Assembly (NCBI GenBank): GCA_023512835.1
Contig: CM042088.1
Span: forward strand, 2,046,001 to 2,110,000
Origin: Taxillus chinensis
Taxonomy: Eukaryota; Streptophyta; Magnoliopsida; Santalales; Loranthaceae
Length of the DNA: 64,000 bases
Direction: 5' to 3'
This document shows positions 23,767-35,669 of the stretch, one piece after another (position 1 is the stretch's first letter; every line of letters begins with the position of its first letter). The notes under the pieces were generated by a model. The model saw nothing but the letters and a program-made list of their open reading frames with translations, did no database searches and had not been told where the DNA came from. The translations under genes were made by a program, and so were the position numbers.

Positions 23767-24801
23767 CTCACTAGTGTTCTACCCTAGCCAAGGGCTAAGA
23801 TTACCTAATTATGCATAAACTAGGCATTTCCATTCAAGCAAGTGAATTAAACAAGAACTGAATTCTATTTTATTGAACAACCATAACCAAACTGAATACA
23901 ATTTATTGGGGGCTACATTGCTCCCCTAGACGAATAAAACTACTCCATAATCATGGCAAAAGCAATAACAATTACAAGGAAGAACATGATTACAGTACCA
24001 GGACAATAAAGGAAGACCCCAAGATGAACCAGGACTCCAGCCTCCAATGACTCCAGGCGTCTGTTGCCCAAAATCACTCCTTGCCAAGGACAATCCGATC
24101 TTTTAGCAATGGCTATAGCTCTTTTCAGAACTCAGATCAGATTCTCCCACTCAAGATGATTTACAATGCCTCCCAAGCCCCCTATTTATAGGATTTAGTG
24201 GGCCAAATTAGGGTTACAAAAAGTGTGCCCTAATTATAAATGTGGTCGCAGCCAAAACGACGTCGTTTTGGTTAGTGACACTATTCGACGTTCTAGGCGA
24301 AATAAAACTCAAACTACACCAAATTTAACCCAGTTCTTTAGAGGAAAATGATTAAAACAACAAAACACATCATTTGGAGCTCAAAAATGCCTGCATGTGA
24401 GAATGCACGTGAGAAGACCCTTTTCACGTGCAGCTCCAATTCGACTAAAATTTGTTCCAAAGCTTCCTCTTGAGTTGTAGAAGGCATCCATGCAATAAAA
24501 TCCTTGCACGTGAGAATGCACGTGAGAAAGCTTTTCACGTGCACCTTGATTTTGCCTTCATTTTGCTTCTATCTTCTTCCTATAGCTTCCTCTTGAGTGT
24601 ATGGAGTGATCTAGCGAAGGTGTGTGGGAAAAGGTTGCTCCAAAACCTGCCAAAAACACTCAAAAAGTACCACTATACACCAAATAGGGTCTTCCTAGGG
24701 GTTAGAGCAAATATGTATAAAATAGCATGCAAATAGGTACAAAACATACGCTAAAACACCCTATATAAGGTCTAGGATAACGGCATAAATGCACGTTATT
24801 A

Positions 24802-26113
24802 AATTCCCCCATACTTGAACCTTTGCTTGTCCTCAAGCAAAAAGAAATAAACACACAGTCAAACAGAAAAGAAAGAATAAACTAACAAACAAGAGAGGCA
24901 TGGTTTCCCAAGGCATACAATTCTATCATGATGAAGTAGACATTCCAATAGCTAAAAATGAATCATAAGTTAATCGAAACATGCCCTTACTATCAAGTCC
25001 AATAACCATGTAATATCGTTACTAACAGTTCAGATAGGAGCAAACATGCAAGGATAAAATGAACTTAGCTCCCCCTGAAAGTCCTCACGAAGGTTAGAGC
25101 AGCCTCACTCAAATATAACTTTCTTTTCTCTCCTCTCAGGCCCTACTATCAATGCCTAACAACTAAGGGTTTACTCTTACACCCACTACTAGCTATTGAT
25201 TAAGTTTTTGCCAAGTAAACATGAGAGATCCCCATTGTGCTCGTCAAAGAAAACACACACTCTATTCTACTTACTGATAAACACTTGGAGCTAAAGATTT
25301 AAGCTCACATTTGTGACACAAATTGCACAACAAAACAACTTAGCCATTATGGCTGCAACACGAAAACAAAAACACATATAAACAGTAAGCCATTGTGGCT
25401 TTTATTTTGGCAAACACTGTTTTTTTTTCACACTTCTTTTTAGTAATAACCTTACAAGGTTGCATTTTATGCTCTCCCTTGATGGATTATTCACTCTGCT
25501 ATTGTCCTCACACAAGCCCTTTTTTTGTTTTTTTTTAAACAACCTGAACGGAAATACTTGAATCACTAACACCATACACCAAACACTGAGCCCGAACAGG
25601 TACTTCGTATGCCTAAGTAACTCCAACCATTAAATAGCTAGTGATGAATATTAAGAGCAAATTGAGAACCCAATAACCCATAAAATACACTCAAAGGCAA
25701 GATAATGGTGCTCTCAAAAAGTATATGCCTATGCTGCACTTCACTTCAGGGTTTACAAAGTTCATCCTATCATAACATGCTCAGCTAACTATTCAAATGT
25801 CAGCTCCAAAATCATGGTGATATCATACAAAAAGTAACGACATGCTTAACTAACTTATAACACACCTTAACAATTGAAACATCTTTATCACAATAAGATA
25901 CTAAGGTGGTCAATATAGTTAACCAGAATTTGCATACCTTGGTAGCCATGCACCTCACAGGCAAAACATACATTCACAAAGAAAAACATAAAAGAACAAT
26001 GAAACATTCATGCAAACAAACAAACAACCGGTTCAAGGGAAACCCCCCCCCCCCCCATACCGAAATGATGCGATGCCCTCAGAGCATGGGAAAAGGAAAA
26101 AGGTAGAAGACCG
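24802..26113 (-). other. 3' untranslated region and polypurine tract of element B
   Basis: On the minus strand it runs from the stop of the extra gene to the LTR and ends with the purine tract TATGGGGGAATT (24802-24813). A 14-base G run (C run 26043-26056 on the plus strand) lies 57 bp behind the stop codon. The block next to the LTR, with tgcttgtcctcaagcaaaa at about 24821, recurs next to the LTR of element C at 35690. No coding region is seen. Confidence 0.65.
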
Positions 26114-27228
26114 TTACCGGTTGGTGGGAACGCTATAGCAGAAGATAACATGGGCCACCATTCTTCTGAGACGTGCGACAAAGTCAGCCGAGGTGTCTCC
26201 TGTGAGTGCCCAAGTATCCTTATGCTGCAACAGAGCTATCAAATAATAGCAGACAAAAATCCCACAACTGAATTGATCAGGTTGTTGGGGAAGCTCCATT
26301 TCATTAAAGTGCACCAGAGGAAACTTGGATGTCAACAGCCCTTCTTTTCCGAGTGCGTTTTTGATTTTTTTCAAGAAACCATGGACAAGCTTCTTCTTCC
26401 GTGTGGAAAACCCATGGGCTTGGCTCGGGTCATAAAGGACGGCATGGCCCACAGTCAGGTCCAACTGCAAGAGTACAAAGTGTCGATCAAGGAGGACCGG
26501 TATAAGAACCTCATGGACCTGGTGCCAAGAGCGATGTCCTTCTGCTGCTCTATTCATCCGCCGGTGGAAGATATGCTCCTCTAACGGCTGCTCATATATC
26601 TCGCACAGCATGATGGAGGTATACTGAGCCATAGGGTAGTCGTTGGGCTCAGCCTCCACCACGTGTCGCATCGTACGGCAGAATAAGTCAACGTCATCGG
26701 AAGATAAGTACTCATCAGCTAGGATACGCTGCAAATAAGATGACGTGTAGACTTCTGAATCACGTGTAAAACGTGCTTGCAAGGTGTCTCTATAAGTAAA
26801 CTGCTGAAAAGCAGCTGTGGCATCAGCAGTGGAGAGGGCCGGATGAAGATGAATATAGATGGGCGCCCCGAGGTTATCTTCCTGGGGAGCTTCTGATGAT
26901 GCGCCAGACCACCATTGCAACGGCTGGATTAACGGAACGAGCGCTTGTGAAGAGCTGGGCCCTGCTGGTGGTGGGAAATAAACAGGAACTGCAGGAGGGA
27001 AAGGTGGAGCGGTGTAGGGCTCCGCCTCTTGCGGATACTGGGGATACTCCGGTGTCTCTTCGCTATGTGCAGCGTGCTGCTGTACCGGAGGTGACGGTGC
27101 GTCAAATGGATCCTCCACAGGAGGTGTAGGAGTTTTCTTCTTCTTCTTCTTCCCTTGGGCTTTCCAGATCTTACCGAGCAGCCCTTTGACTTCCTTATGC
27201 TCCTTGAGGATGAGAGTTTGATTTTTCT
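26114..27228 (-). pseudogene. Ulp1-like (C48) protease half of the element B extra gene
   Basis: An open frame of 334 residues (27118-26114) forms the C-terminal half. Residues 1-90 are rich in Pro and low-complexity; the protease-like domain covers about 140-334. His213 (DRHFVLL), Asp230 (VLYDPSQ), Gln279 and Cys285 (PQQPDQFSCGIFVC) occupy the positions of the C48 catalytic His, Asp, oxyanion Gln and nucleophile Cys. No signal peptide or membrane segment is visible, which argues against an envelope protein. It is separated from the N-terminal half by a frameshift near 27378. Natural substrate unknown; SUMO or ubiquitin-like conjugates are the family default. Confidence 0.75.
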
Positions 27229-28422
27229 TCAGCAGCCCGATCTCCTGAACGGTTTCCGCCTGTGCCTCTTGTAGTTGAGCAGTTTGCTTCCGTAAGTCTT
27301 CATAAGAAGCAGCAGGAGTTGGCTCCGGGGCTTCCCATGGTCGGGCAGATGGACGAGACGTTGCTTGTTGATCTTCAGCTCATCCAGCTGAAGTCTTGTG
27401 ATGTGGCCATTAGTGAAGGACCAGTTAAGAACGTCAACTTCACTGATAACTTGGCCACTGATGCCTTGGAAGAAATTGTAGATTTCCTCCTTGTGAACAT
27501 TGAACTGCATGTACATGGCAGTCAACTGGAAGATGTGCTGTCGGCGGGCATTCATAGGAGTGGAGGTGTCCCTAAACTGCTCAGTGGGTCGCTCCATATG
27601 CACGCTGTGACGTGAAGGCTGTGGTGCGACGTGGATACTATGTCCCCATTTGCCCTTGTAGCTAACTCCTAAGGCACCCTTTGGATGGAGAACTCGTAAC
27701 CGCAGGTTATCCGGGAAAACAGTGGGGACTACTTGAGCACTGAGATAACCATATTGATATTGCAGAAGCATGCTAAGTAGTCGACCATATAAACATTTAT
27801 GAATGTCCCGTTTCCACAATTTAAAAATTTCAGCAGCCCAATCAATGTGTAATTGATGATCGATGCAAAACATAAACTCCAAATGGGACTTAGGGACTGA
27901 GTCTACGCCACTAGTCTGTAACAGTAAGCACCTCCCTACCAAATTAGCAAGGCAACGGTACTTTCCATGAAATCCATTTTTAGTAAATTGCCGACGTTTC
28001 CCAAATTCCTTATTATACTGTAAAGCTCTACCATAATCTCCTAAGGTTAACGCAGGCTTTGCATGCATGGGATTTGGCAGATCAAAGCAGTCTCTCAACA
28101 TAGCAGGAGAAATAAAAATTAAAACACCTTGAACTTCCCCAATTATCTCATCATCTTCCTCATTGACATAGACTGAATTATAAAAGTCTAACATGGTAGG
28201 GTAATACAAATCACTGCGAGCGCATACTAACCTTCTCAGTCCCAACGCTTGCAGCTTGGTCATAATTTCTTCAGTCTAGTCAAGGGTGGAGGACTCCAGG
28301 ATCTCCCAATCAAGCACATTCCCCACGAAGATGGTGTCGGCGTCTCGCAATGCCGAAGGCATAGAAGTGGCAGAGGCTTCAGGACTGCCTTCTCCTTGGC
28401 AGGCTCTCCTTGTGTGCACCAT
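27229..28422 (-). pseudogene. N-terminal half of the element B extra gene, plant-transposon-protein-like domain
   Basis: I place the start at ATG 28422-28420 (MVHTRRA) because the plus-strand copy at 56519 begins at the same spot with GTG. A TAG at 28278-28276 stands where the plus-strand copy has Trp, and a deletion of about 16 bp near 27378 (relative to 57550-57570) shifts the frame. The domain reads YPTMLDFYNSVYV, GEVQGVLIFIS, CFDLPNP, then LHIDWAAEIFKLWKRDIH and FNVHKEEIYNFFQGISG. A similar pattern occurs in the copia extra gene at 6900-7050. Function unknown; it probably belongs with the Athila ORF1 / putative plant transposon protein families. Confidence 0.7.
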
Positions 28423-28504
28423 GACTAACCAGAGAAGAATTTTGCTCTCAGCAAGAAGGGAGAGGAAAGTATGAGATGTGAGTTTGAAGCTTGGAACCCA
28501 TCCC

Positions 28505-28512
28505 TATTTATA
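28505..28512 (-). promoter_or_regulatory. internal TATA box for the element B extra gene
   Basis: TATAAATA on the minus strand, 83 bp upstream of the ATG at 28422. The same sequence and spacing is kept in the plus-strand unit (56429-56436). Confidence 0.6.
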
Positions 28513-28562
28513 GTGATTCGCCACAAGGGTAAAAGACGAAAATGACCCACTTAAAGTGCTCC

Positions 28563-28975
28563 ATCATTTCACGTGCAGACCCAAGAATGCTCTAGAAGAT
28601 GCCAGCTATCTCCCACCGAAATTTCAGACTGATTGGCCAAAGGTAGGTTTGCACGTGAAAAGCATGATTTCACGGGCATGGTTTAGATGAATCTAGACAC
28701 TTCCAGCTGTCTTCCACCAAAAATTGAGATCAAAAAGACGTGTCTATCCATGTGCACGCGAAAAGTGTTTTCACGGGCATGTCTCAGAAAGGTCTAGAGG
28801 ATGCCAGTTGCCTTTGTGAAAAGTTTCAGATCGATTGGACCGTCCTACCCTTGTGCACGCGAAAAGTCTTCTCACGGTCAGGGTCTTTTTTGTCTAAATT
28901 TCACCAGCAGGTCACGAATGAACTGTAGAGTCGGTATACATGTGCACGTGACAAACTCTTTTTCACGGGCAAGCT
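28563..28975 (-). repeat. four degenerate 100-bp repeats with CACGTG/CACGGG motifs upstream of the element B internal promoter
   Basis: Units begin near 28569, 28669, 28770 and 28872, each with a CACG[TG]G[CT]A word, a middle such as TCTAGAGGATGCCAG, and GTGCACG[TC]GAAAAG before the next unit. Facing motifs at unit borders make short inverted repeats (GCACGTGAAAA with TTTCACGGGC). Located just behind the TATA box, they look like a regulatory array; binding is inferred. Confidence 0.6.
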
Positions 28976-29438
28976 GGTTGACACCCTTACTGAAGCCCAA
29001 TGTTGTTGAAATTTGACAGACTAGTAGCCCATCTCCCAAGGACAAAAATGTGTCAGTTAGTGGGCCCAAAATACCATCTCATAATCCATAACTTCATCTC
29101 CTTGGGTTCGCAATAGATTGAAGTGGGCCCCTCTGATTCAATTCAACTGGGCTTGGATGTGGGCCTTAGAAAAGCCAGAATATGGGCCTAGGTAAGCCCA
29201 AGTAAGCCCAAGCAGACATAAGTTCCATCAAGAAATATGGGCCTAGGCCCTGGTTCAAATGCTGCAAATAAAATTAAAACAAAGCAGGTATGCACTCCTT
29301 ACAGACTATGGGTTAAAGCACACAATAAAAATATCCCAGGTAAAATAAAATAAAATAAAATAAAAAGGAAAAGAAGTCACCATGGGTTGCCTCCCATGAA
29401 GCGCTGAGTTTAGGTCTTTAGCTTGACCGTCCCCTCTA
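28976..29438 (-). other. untranslated interval between pol and the internal promoter of element B
   Basis: No coding region. It holds a run of TAAAA units (29341-29365) and a hairpin motif at 29381-29398 shortly after the pol stop. Confidence 0.55.
29381..29398 (-). promoter_or_regulatory. hairpin motif after pol stop (element B)
   Basis: CATGGGTTGCCTCCCATG pairs CATGGG with CCCATG around a 6-base loop. The equivalent places in C (37259-37276) and E (47188-47205) keep the loop and the GGG/CCC core but change the outer pairs together in E. It lies 41 bp behind the pol stop. Confidence 0.6.
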
Positions 29439-31157
29439 TCAAGTTGTGCTCAGAGTGAAATGATCAACCTCCTTAGCATGGTCCTGAATGTAGTATGGCT
29501 TTACACGCTGACCATTTACTTTGAATATTTGCCCAGAGGTTGATTGGAGTTCAACACTGCCATATGGGAAAACCTTTGTAACAGTGAAAGGCCCCATCCA
29601 TTTAGATCGCAGCTTCCCAGGGAAGAGTTTAAGTCTGGAATTAAAGAGAAGCACCTTCTGCCCTGGTTCAACAGTAGAGGGGCTGATCTTCTTTTCATGT
29701 TGGAGCTTAGACTTCTCCTTGTACAGCTTAGCACTCTCATAGGCATTGAAGCGAAATTCCTCCAACTCATTTAGTTGGTGCAATCGTAGTTCAGCAGCAA
29801 CATTGGGATCCATGTTCAGCTTTTTAACTGCCCAAAATGCTTTGTGTTCCAATTCAACAGGCAAATGGCAGGCCTTTCCGTACAAGCGACGATAGGGAGA
29901 CATTCCAATGGGCGTTTTGAATGCTGTGCGGTAAGCCCACAACGCCTCATCGAGTTTTAGAGACCAATCTTTGCAGTTGCCTCCCACTGTCTTTTCCAAA
30001 ATGTGCTTGATCTCACGGTTTGAAACTTCAGCTTGACCGTTTGCTTGTGGATGATAGGCTAGGGTGCGCCTATGTTGAACTCCATATTTGTTTAAGAGCT
30101 TGTCGAAAAGCTTATTGCAGAAGTGACTCCCTTCATCACTGATAATTGCTCTAGGTGTTCCAAACCTGCTGAATATGTTACGGCGAAGGAACTTGGTAAC
30201 CACTTGCGCATCATTCTTCCTAGTGGGTATAGCTTTAACCCACTTCGAGAGGTAATCAACAGCCAGAAAGATGTACGAAAATCCATCTGATGGTGGGAAA
30301 GGTCCCATGAAATCGATTCCCCATATGTCAAAAAGTTCTACTAGCATAATGCCAGTTTGGGGCATCTCTTGCTTCCTTGTAATCCCTCCAATTCTTTGAC
30401 ACTGATCACATGACTTAACAAAGGTGTATGTGTCTGTGAACATGGTTGGCCAGTAAAACCCACTTTGTAGGATCTTTGCCACCGTTCTTTGCACTCCTAA
30501 ATGGCCAGCATAGTCAGATGAATGACAATGCTTCAATATGCTGTCCACTTCCTCTTCTGGCACACATTTTTTGATGATCTGATCAGCACATTGCCTGTAT
30601 AGAACAGGCTCATCCCAAATGTATCTTCTTGCATTAAAGAGGAACCTCTTCTTTTCCTGATAAGTAAACTCGGTAGGTACATAGTCACATGCATGGTAGT
30701 TCACGATATCAGCAAACCATGGCGTCTTTGCTTTAGCTACAAAGAGCTGCTCATCAGGGAAGGTGTTAGAAATAGTAGCACCTTGAGTACTACCTTCCCC
30801 TAGCTCCAGCCTTGACAAATGGTCTGCCACAGTGTTGGAAGTCCCCTTCAAGTCTTTAATCTCCAGATCAAACTCTTGGAGTAACAAAGCCCATCTGATC
30901 AACCTGGGTTTCGCATCCTTCTTGCTGAACAAGTATCTCAAGGCAGTGTGGTCGGTATAGACAATAACCTTAGTGCCCAAAAGATATGACCGAAACTTAT
31001 CACAAGCAAATACCACAGCAAGTAACTCTTTCTCTGTAGTGGTGTAATTCAGCTGGGCCTCATTGAGTGTGCGACTGGCATAATATATTGCCCTGAAAAC
31101 CTTGTCCTGTTTCTGCCCAAGCACTGCTCCGACTGCAAAGTCACTCGCATCACACAT
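29439..31157 (-). CDS. pol: element B RNase H and integrase, uninterrupted pol fragment
   Basis: An open frame of 572 residues. RNase H covers about 1-120 ([30 protein letters not shown]). The integrase zinc finger has His212, His219, Cys250 and Cys253. The core has Asp282 (IDFMGPF), Asp341 (ISDEGSHF) and Glu377 (NGQAEVSNR), with 35 residues between the last two, as in active integrases. The C-terminal part (500-545) has the [15 protein letters not shown] motif of gypsy integrases. The apparent start follows a one-base insertion near 31184 that separates it from RT; in the intact element it is one polyprotein. It matures the element cDNA and integrates it in the nucleus. Confidence 0.93.
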   Translation of the reverse strand: MCDASDFAVGAVLGQKQDKVFRAIYYASRTLNEAQLNYTTTEKELLAVVFACDKFRSYLLGTKVIVYTDHTALRYLFSKKDAKPRLIRWALLLQEFDLEIKDLKGTSNTVADHLSRLELGEGSTQGATISNTFPDEQLFVAKAKTPWFADIVNYHACDYVPTEFTYQEKKRFLFNARRYIWDEPVLYRQCADQIIKKCVPEEEVDSILKHCHSSDYAGHLGVQRTVAKILQSGFYWPTMFTDTYTFVKSCDQCQRIGGITRKQEMPQTGIMLVELFDIWGIDFMGPFPPSDGFSYIFLAVDYLSKWVKAIPTRKNDAQVVTKFLRRNIFSRFGTPRAIISDEGSHFCNKLFDKLLNKYGVQHRRTLAYHPQANGQAEVSNREIKHILEKTVGGNCKDWSLKLDEALWAYRTAFKTPIGMSPYRRLYGKACHLPVELEHKAFWAVKKLNMDPNVAAELRLHQLNELEEFRFNAYESAKLYKEKSKLQHEKKISPSTVEPGQKVLLFNSRLKLFPGKLRSKWMGPFTVTKVFPYGSVELQSTSGQIFKVNGQRVKPYYIQDHAKEVDHFTLSTT

Positions 31158-31161
31158 CAGC

Positions 31162-32439
31162 TCAAAGGGTTGCGACCAGTCTGGGAGCTACTATCACTGG
31201 TGCTGAACTGAGCTTCTCTTTCAACACTGTAAAGGCCTGAAGGTAGTCTTCCGAAAATATGAAAGGAACATCCTTCTCTAAAAGCATGCTTAGGGGCTTG
31301 GCAATTTTTGAGAAATCTTTGATGAACCGCCGATAAAACCCTGCATGACCCAGGAAGCTCCGGATGCCCTTCACATTGGTAGGAGGAGGTAGACTCTCAA
31401 TGGTTGAGATCTTTGCTCTATCTACTTCCATCCCAGCTGCGGACACTCTATGCCCAAGGACGACTCCTTCCTTGACCATGAAGTGACACTTCTCCCAGTT
31501 CAAGACCAGGTCCTTTTCCTTGCATCGGATCAGCACGGTTTCTAGATTTCTGAGACAGATGGAAAAAGATGAACCAAATACCGAGAAGTCATCCATAAAG
31601 ACTTCCATAATGTCCTCCACTAACCCTTGAAAAATTGCCATCATACACCTCTGGAAAGTAGCAGGTGCGTTGCAGAGACCAAATGGCATACGCCTGAAAG
31701 CATACGTGCCAAAAGGGCACGTGAATGTAGTCTTCTCTTGATCCTCAGGGGCAACTGCTATCTGGTTGTATCCAGAATAACCGTCCAGAAAACAATAATA
31801 TGGGTAGCCAGCTAACCGATCTAGCATTTGATCAATGAAAGGTAATGGAAAGTGGTCCTTATGCGTGGCTTTATTCAGCTTGCGGTAGTCAATGCACACG
31901 CGCCACCCGGTCACTGTGCTGGATGGAATGAGCTCGTTCTTCTCATTGCATATCACTGTCATGCTGCCCTTCTTGGGAACCACTTGCACTGGACTAACCC
32001 AGGAGCTATCTGAAATGGCATATATGATGCCCACTTTCCTCCACTTCAGAATCTCCTTGCCAACAACTTCCTTCATTGCAGGATTAAGCCTGCGTTGGCG
32101 CTCTACAGTAGGTGTATAAGACTCCTCCATCAGTATCTTGTGCATGCAGACCGCTGGACTTATACCTTTTATATCAACCAGAGACCACCCCAGGGCCTGC
32201 TTATGCTCCCTTAAGACTTCTAGTAGCTGTCTGGTTTCTTCTACTGTTAAGGATGCAGCTACTATCACAGGGTAATGCCCTTGTGTATCCAAAAACTCGT
32301 ACCTCAGATGTTCTGGGAGTTGCTTCAGAATTGGCAAGGGTTCCGTGAGTGCTGAGGATTCAGTTAAGGAAGGCTGCTGCTCAGTTTGGTCTTTCTGCAC
32401 TTCATAAGTCTCTTCCGGTTCCGTCTCAGCAAAATCCAC
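31162..32439 (-). CDS. pol: element B reverse transcriptase, uninterrupted pol fragment
   Basis: A 425-residue open frame in phase with gag-protease upstream, from which one TAG (32442-32440) separates it; element A has a Gln codon there. RT motifs: [11 protein letters not shown], catalytic Asp219 in [26 protein letters not shown], and the Asp pair 283-284 in [29 protein letters not shown] marks the start of the RNase H connection. A one-base insertion (GGG near 31184-31186) then throws the frame. Every catalytic residue is present, so this pol died recently. Confidence 0.93.
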   Translation of the reverse strand: MDFAETEPEETYEVQKDQTEQQPSLTESSALTEPLPILKQLPEHLRYEFLDTQGHYPVIVAASLTVEETRQLLEVLREHKQALGWSLVDIKGISPAVCMHKILMEESYTPTVERQRRLNPAMKEVVGKEILKWRKVGIIYAISDSSWVSPVQVVPKKGSMTVICNEKNELIPSSTVTGWRVCIDYRKLNKATHKDHFPLPFIDQMLDRLAGYPYYCFLDGYSGYNQIAVAPEDQEKTTFTCPFGTYAFRRMPFGLCNAPATFQRCMMAIFQGLVEDIMEVFMDDFSVFGSSFSICLRNLETVLIRCKEKDLVLNWEKCHFMVKEGVVLGHRVSAAGMEVDRAKISTIESLPPPTNVKGIRSFLGHAGFYRRFIKDFSKIAKPLSMLLEKDVPFIFSEDYLQAFTVLKEKLSSAPVIVAPRLVATL

Positions 32440-33772
32440 CTACTGCAATTCGTGATCCAAGCTTTCAGTGATCAAGCTTTCTTCGAAGTAGCTGTCCACG
32501 AATTCAGCAATCTGATCAATCCAATAATAGCTGGAATGATCATTCGCCTTGCGCATCGAACGCTCCATGTTGAACACCACTGTGTCTTCATCCACACGCA
32601 GCGTCAACTCCCCTGAGTTTACATCGATCAAGGCCCTTCCGGTACTCAAGAATGGCCTTCCAAGAATCAGCTGGACTCCTTTATCTTCCTCCATTTCCAA
32701 AACAACAAAGTCCACTAGGAAGATAAAGTGATCCACCTTGATTAAAACATCTTCAATGATGCCCGCCGGCTTTCCTATTGAGCGATCAACAAATTGTAAA
32801 GATATGGAAATGGGCTTTATTCCAGTCAAGCCCAGTCGCCGATAGATAGACATTGGCATCAGATTTATACTCGCCCCTAAATCACATAGGGCTTGCTCCA
32901 ATTGCGAGGTGCCAATGGTGCATGTCAGAGTGAAACTACCCGGATCTTTAAGCTTGGGTGGTAGCTTGTGCTGCACCACTGCACTGATGTCATTTGTGAG
33001 AGCCACTATCTCACAATCAGTGTAACTTCTCCTCTTGGACAGTAGATCCTTTAAAAATTTGACATATCCAAGCATCTGCTCCAAGGCTTCTATGAATGGG
33101 ATGTTCACCTCCAGCTTCTTGAATACATCTAAGAATTTCTGGAACTGAGCATCTAATTTCTTTTTCTTCAGCCTCTGAGGATACGGCATAGGAGGTTGAT
33201 ACGGAACGGGAAAGCTAACTTCAGGCTGACAGACTATCGGTTGACTACTCCCAACCTTTTCCTTTTGGTCCTTACGTTGCTCAGCATCTCCTTCTTTAGC
33301 TTCCTCCTGGGCATGCTGTTCCGACTCCTCCTTGGTTGGCTCGATTTTCTTCTCTCCAGCTGGTAGTTCTTTCCCACTTCTAAGCATTATAGCTTTGTAT
33401 TGCTCCCTTGGGTTGACCTCCGTATTGCTGGGAAAAGTGTTTGATGAAGATGGCCAAACTGCATTTGCTAGCTGGCCAATCTGCTGCTCTATATTCTTCA
33501 TGGCAGCCCCAAGATCCTGGACAGAAGTGGTAAGGGACTCAATCCTCATCTCCCCCTTACTCATTCAGTCAGTTGCTTGCTTAGAAAGTTGATAAAAGAA
33601 ATTCCGCATCTCTTCATCCTTTGTCTTCTCTTTATCTTCCTCCTTCTGTTGAGGCATCTTCTAGAACCCAGGAGGAAGTTGTGGCTGAGAATGTTCTCCA
33701 TACTGTGCTGCTCCAGTCGCAGGGACCTTAGTCTGCCTTTGCCATAAGTAAGGCTGTTGTTGAAATTGGTGA
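32440..33772 (-). pseudogene. gag: element B gag C-terminus and aspartic protease
   Basis: The segment from 33564 to 32440 is open for 374 residues. It contains the coiled-coil-like tail ending IEQQIGQLANAVW, the PPMPYPQRLKK segment, the protease active site ALCDLGASINLMP, and LILGRPFL near the protease end. Upstream (33565-33772) stops interrupt it. At 33772 the gag sequence stops and joins leader sequence of element C. The last 462 bp (33311-33772) are repeated almost exactly at 41221-41685. Confidence 0.85.
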
Positions 33773-33850
33773 AATAGAAAATTAAAATTCCAGATCACAA
33801 ATGAACTTGATCACCTAATGTCACCTAACCCTAACAACGTTTGGCTTGCC

Positions 33851-33868
33851 TCCCCGGCAACGGCGCCA
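33851..33868 (-). promoter_or_regulatory. tRNA-Asp primer binding site outside the left LTR of C
   Basis: The plus strand reads TCCCCGGCAACGGCGCCA, a perfect tRNA-Asp 3' end, so the minus strand holds the primer site. It borders LTR 33875-35669 on the side where element B should have its 5' leader. Confidence 0.85.
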
Positions 33869-33874
33869 AAAACT

Positions 33875-35669
33875 TGACCCGCATAAATTATGTCTGAAGG
33901 TTTTGCAGCAAGTGCACTGGTCAAGTAATAAAATGGAGTATTAAGACTCCGGTTGTCGAACCCACAGGGAGGTAGCTAATGCTTGTTAAGCGACAAGCAC
34001 TAAGCTAACAAGTTGATTTTATGTCTGGACAATTGATGTTTGTTGTGCAAATATTTTGAACAAAAAGATATTAAATCTGAATGTTGGCAAGCGGTTGGTA
34101 TAGACATCTAGGGTCACAATGTTTACCACCCAATCGATTGTACTAATCTGGTTATGGCTCTTGTTCTTGATTTATGTTCTAGTTCAAGTTCATGTTGATT
34201 ATCTCCTACCTATCTTACATTTGGTCCATGCTAAGATAGATTTAAGGCTTTTATCCCATTTGGTCCATGCAAATAAAAGTGATCAAGGTAGACAAACAAT
34301 CTAATAGTTGCAGACTTGGTCCATCATGCAATATTAAATCTAATTCACTAGTGTTCCACCCTAGACAAGGGCTAAGATTACCTAATTATGCATAAACTAG
34401 GCATTTCCATTTAAGCAAGTGAATTAAACAAGAACTGAATTCTATTTTATTGAACAACCATAACCAAACCGACTACAATTTATTGGGGACTACATTGCTC
34501 CCCTAGACTAACAAGACTACTCCATAATCATGACAAAAACAATAACAATCATAGGAAAGAACATGATTACAGTTTCAGGACAATAAAGGAAGACCCCAAG
34601 ATGAACCAGGACTCCAGCCTCCAAAGACTCCGGCGTCTGCTGCCCAAACTCACTCCTTGCCAAGGACAATCCGATCTTTTAGCAATGGCTATAGCTCTTT
34701 TCGAACTCAGATCCGATTCTCCCACTCAAGATGATTTACAATGCCTCCAAAGACCCCTATTTATAGGTTTTAGTGGGCCAAATTAGGGTTACAAAAGGTG
34801 TGCCCTAATTATAAATGTGGTCGCAGCCAAAACGACGTCGTTTTGGTTAGTGACACTAATCGACGTTCTAGGCGAAATAAAACTCAAACTACACCAAATT
34901 TGACCCCGGTTCTTTAGAGGAAAATGATTAAAACAACAAAATACATCATTTGGAGCGCAAAAATGCTTGCACGTGAGAATGCACGTGAGAAGACCCTTTT
35001 CACGTGCAGCTCCATTTGCTCTGAAACTTCACCCAAGACTTTATCACATCGGATAGAAGCCTTCCATGCAAAAATATCCTTGCCCGTGAAAAAGGTCATT
35101 TTCACGGGCACCTCCAAATGGTCTGAAATTTTTATGAGAGATAGATGACATCATTTGGAGCAACTTTTGTTCTGCACGTGAGATCATCTGAAGCCTCCTA
35201 CTAGGTCAAAAAAATCAAATCCCAATATCACGTGCAAAATATTTTGTTGTCCTTTTGCTCTGAAATTTTTATGGGAGGTAAAGGGCATCATTTGAAGCAA
35301 CTTTCCCTTCTGCACGTGATATTTTTAAGGCCATATTCGTGGTCAAATAAATCAAAATGTTTGTTTCGCACTAATAGTGTGAAGAGACCTCTTGCGACCT
35401 TGTCGCTTGTAGCCTTCAAAATGCCTCCTTTTGAGATCATAAGTTGCCACAAGCTCCCTCTTTAGGAGATAGAGTAGTCTAGCTGATGACTAGAGAAGAA
35501 ATCATCCAAAAACCTGCCCAAAACAGCTCAAAAACACATATACAGCACAAGTAGTGTCTTTCTTGGGGTTAGAGCAAATATATATGAAATATGGTACTAA
35601 AAAGGCTCTAAACAAGCTCTTTGATACCCTAAATAGGCTATAAAATAACGGCATAAATGCACGTTATCA
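33875..35669 (-). repeat. left LTR of element C
   Basis: Starts TGACCCGCATAA and ends CGTTATCA on the plus strand. It holds TATAAATA on the minus strand (34758-34765), the perfect ACGT palindrome at 34827-34846, and a long CACGTG/CACGGG region (34970-35320) with two copies of a shared module (35122-35180 and 35257-35318). Confidence 0.9.

Larger units (their letters stand above)
14996..24801 (-). repeat. 3' LTR of element B, split by element T (14996-15484 and 23772-24801)
   Basis: Without the insertion, 1519 bp, the same length as the LTR at 10576-12094. It starts TGACCCGTATAA on the plus strand and ends CGTTATTA, one base from the usual CGTTATCA. It carries TATAAATA on the minus strand (24183-24190), CACGTG motifs at 24390-24545 and the perfect palindrome CCAAAACGACGTCGTTTTGG at 24252-24271. 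The polypurine tract follows at 24802. Confidence 0.87.

Noticed and set aside
26150..26584. Open plus-strand frame opposite the element B protease domain as a gene
   Set aside because: It is the antisense of the C48 domain and has no recognisable motif.
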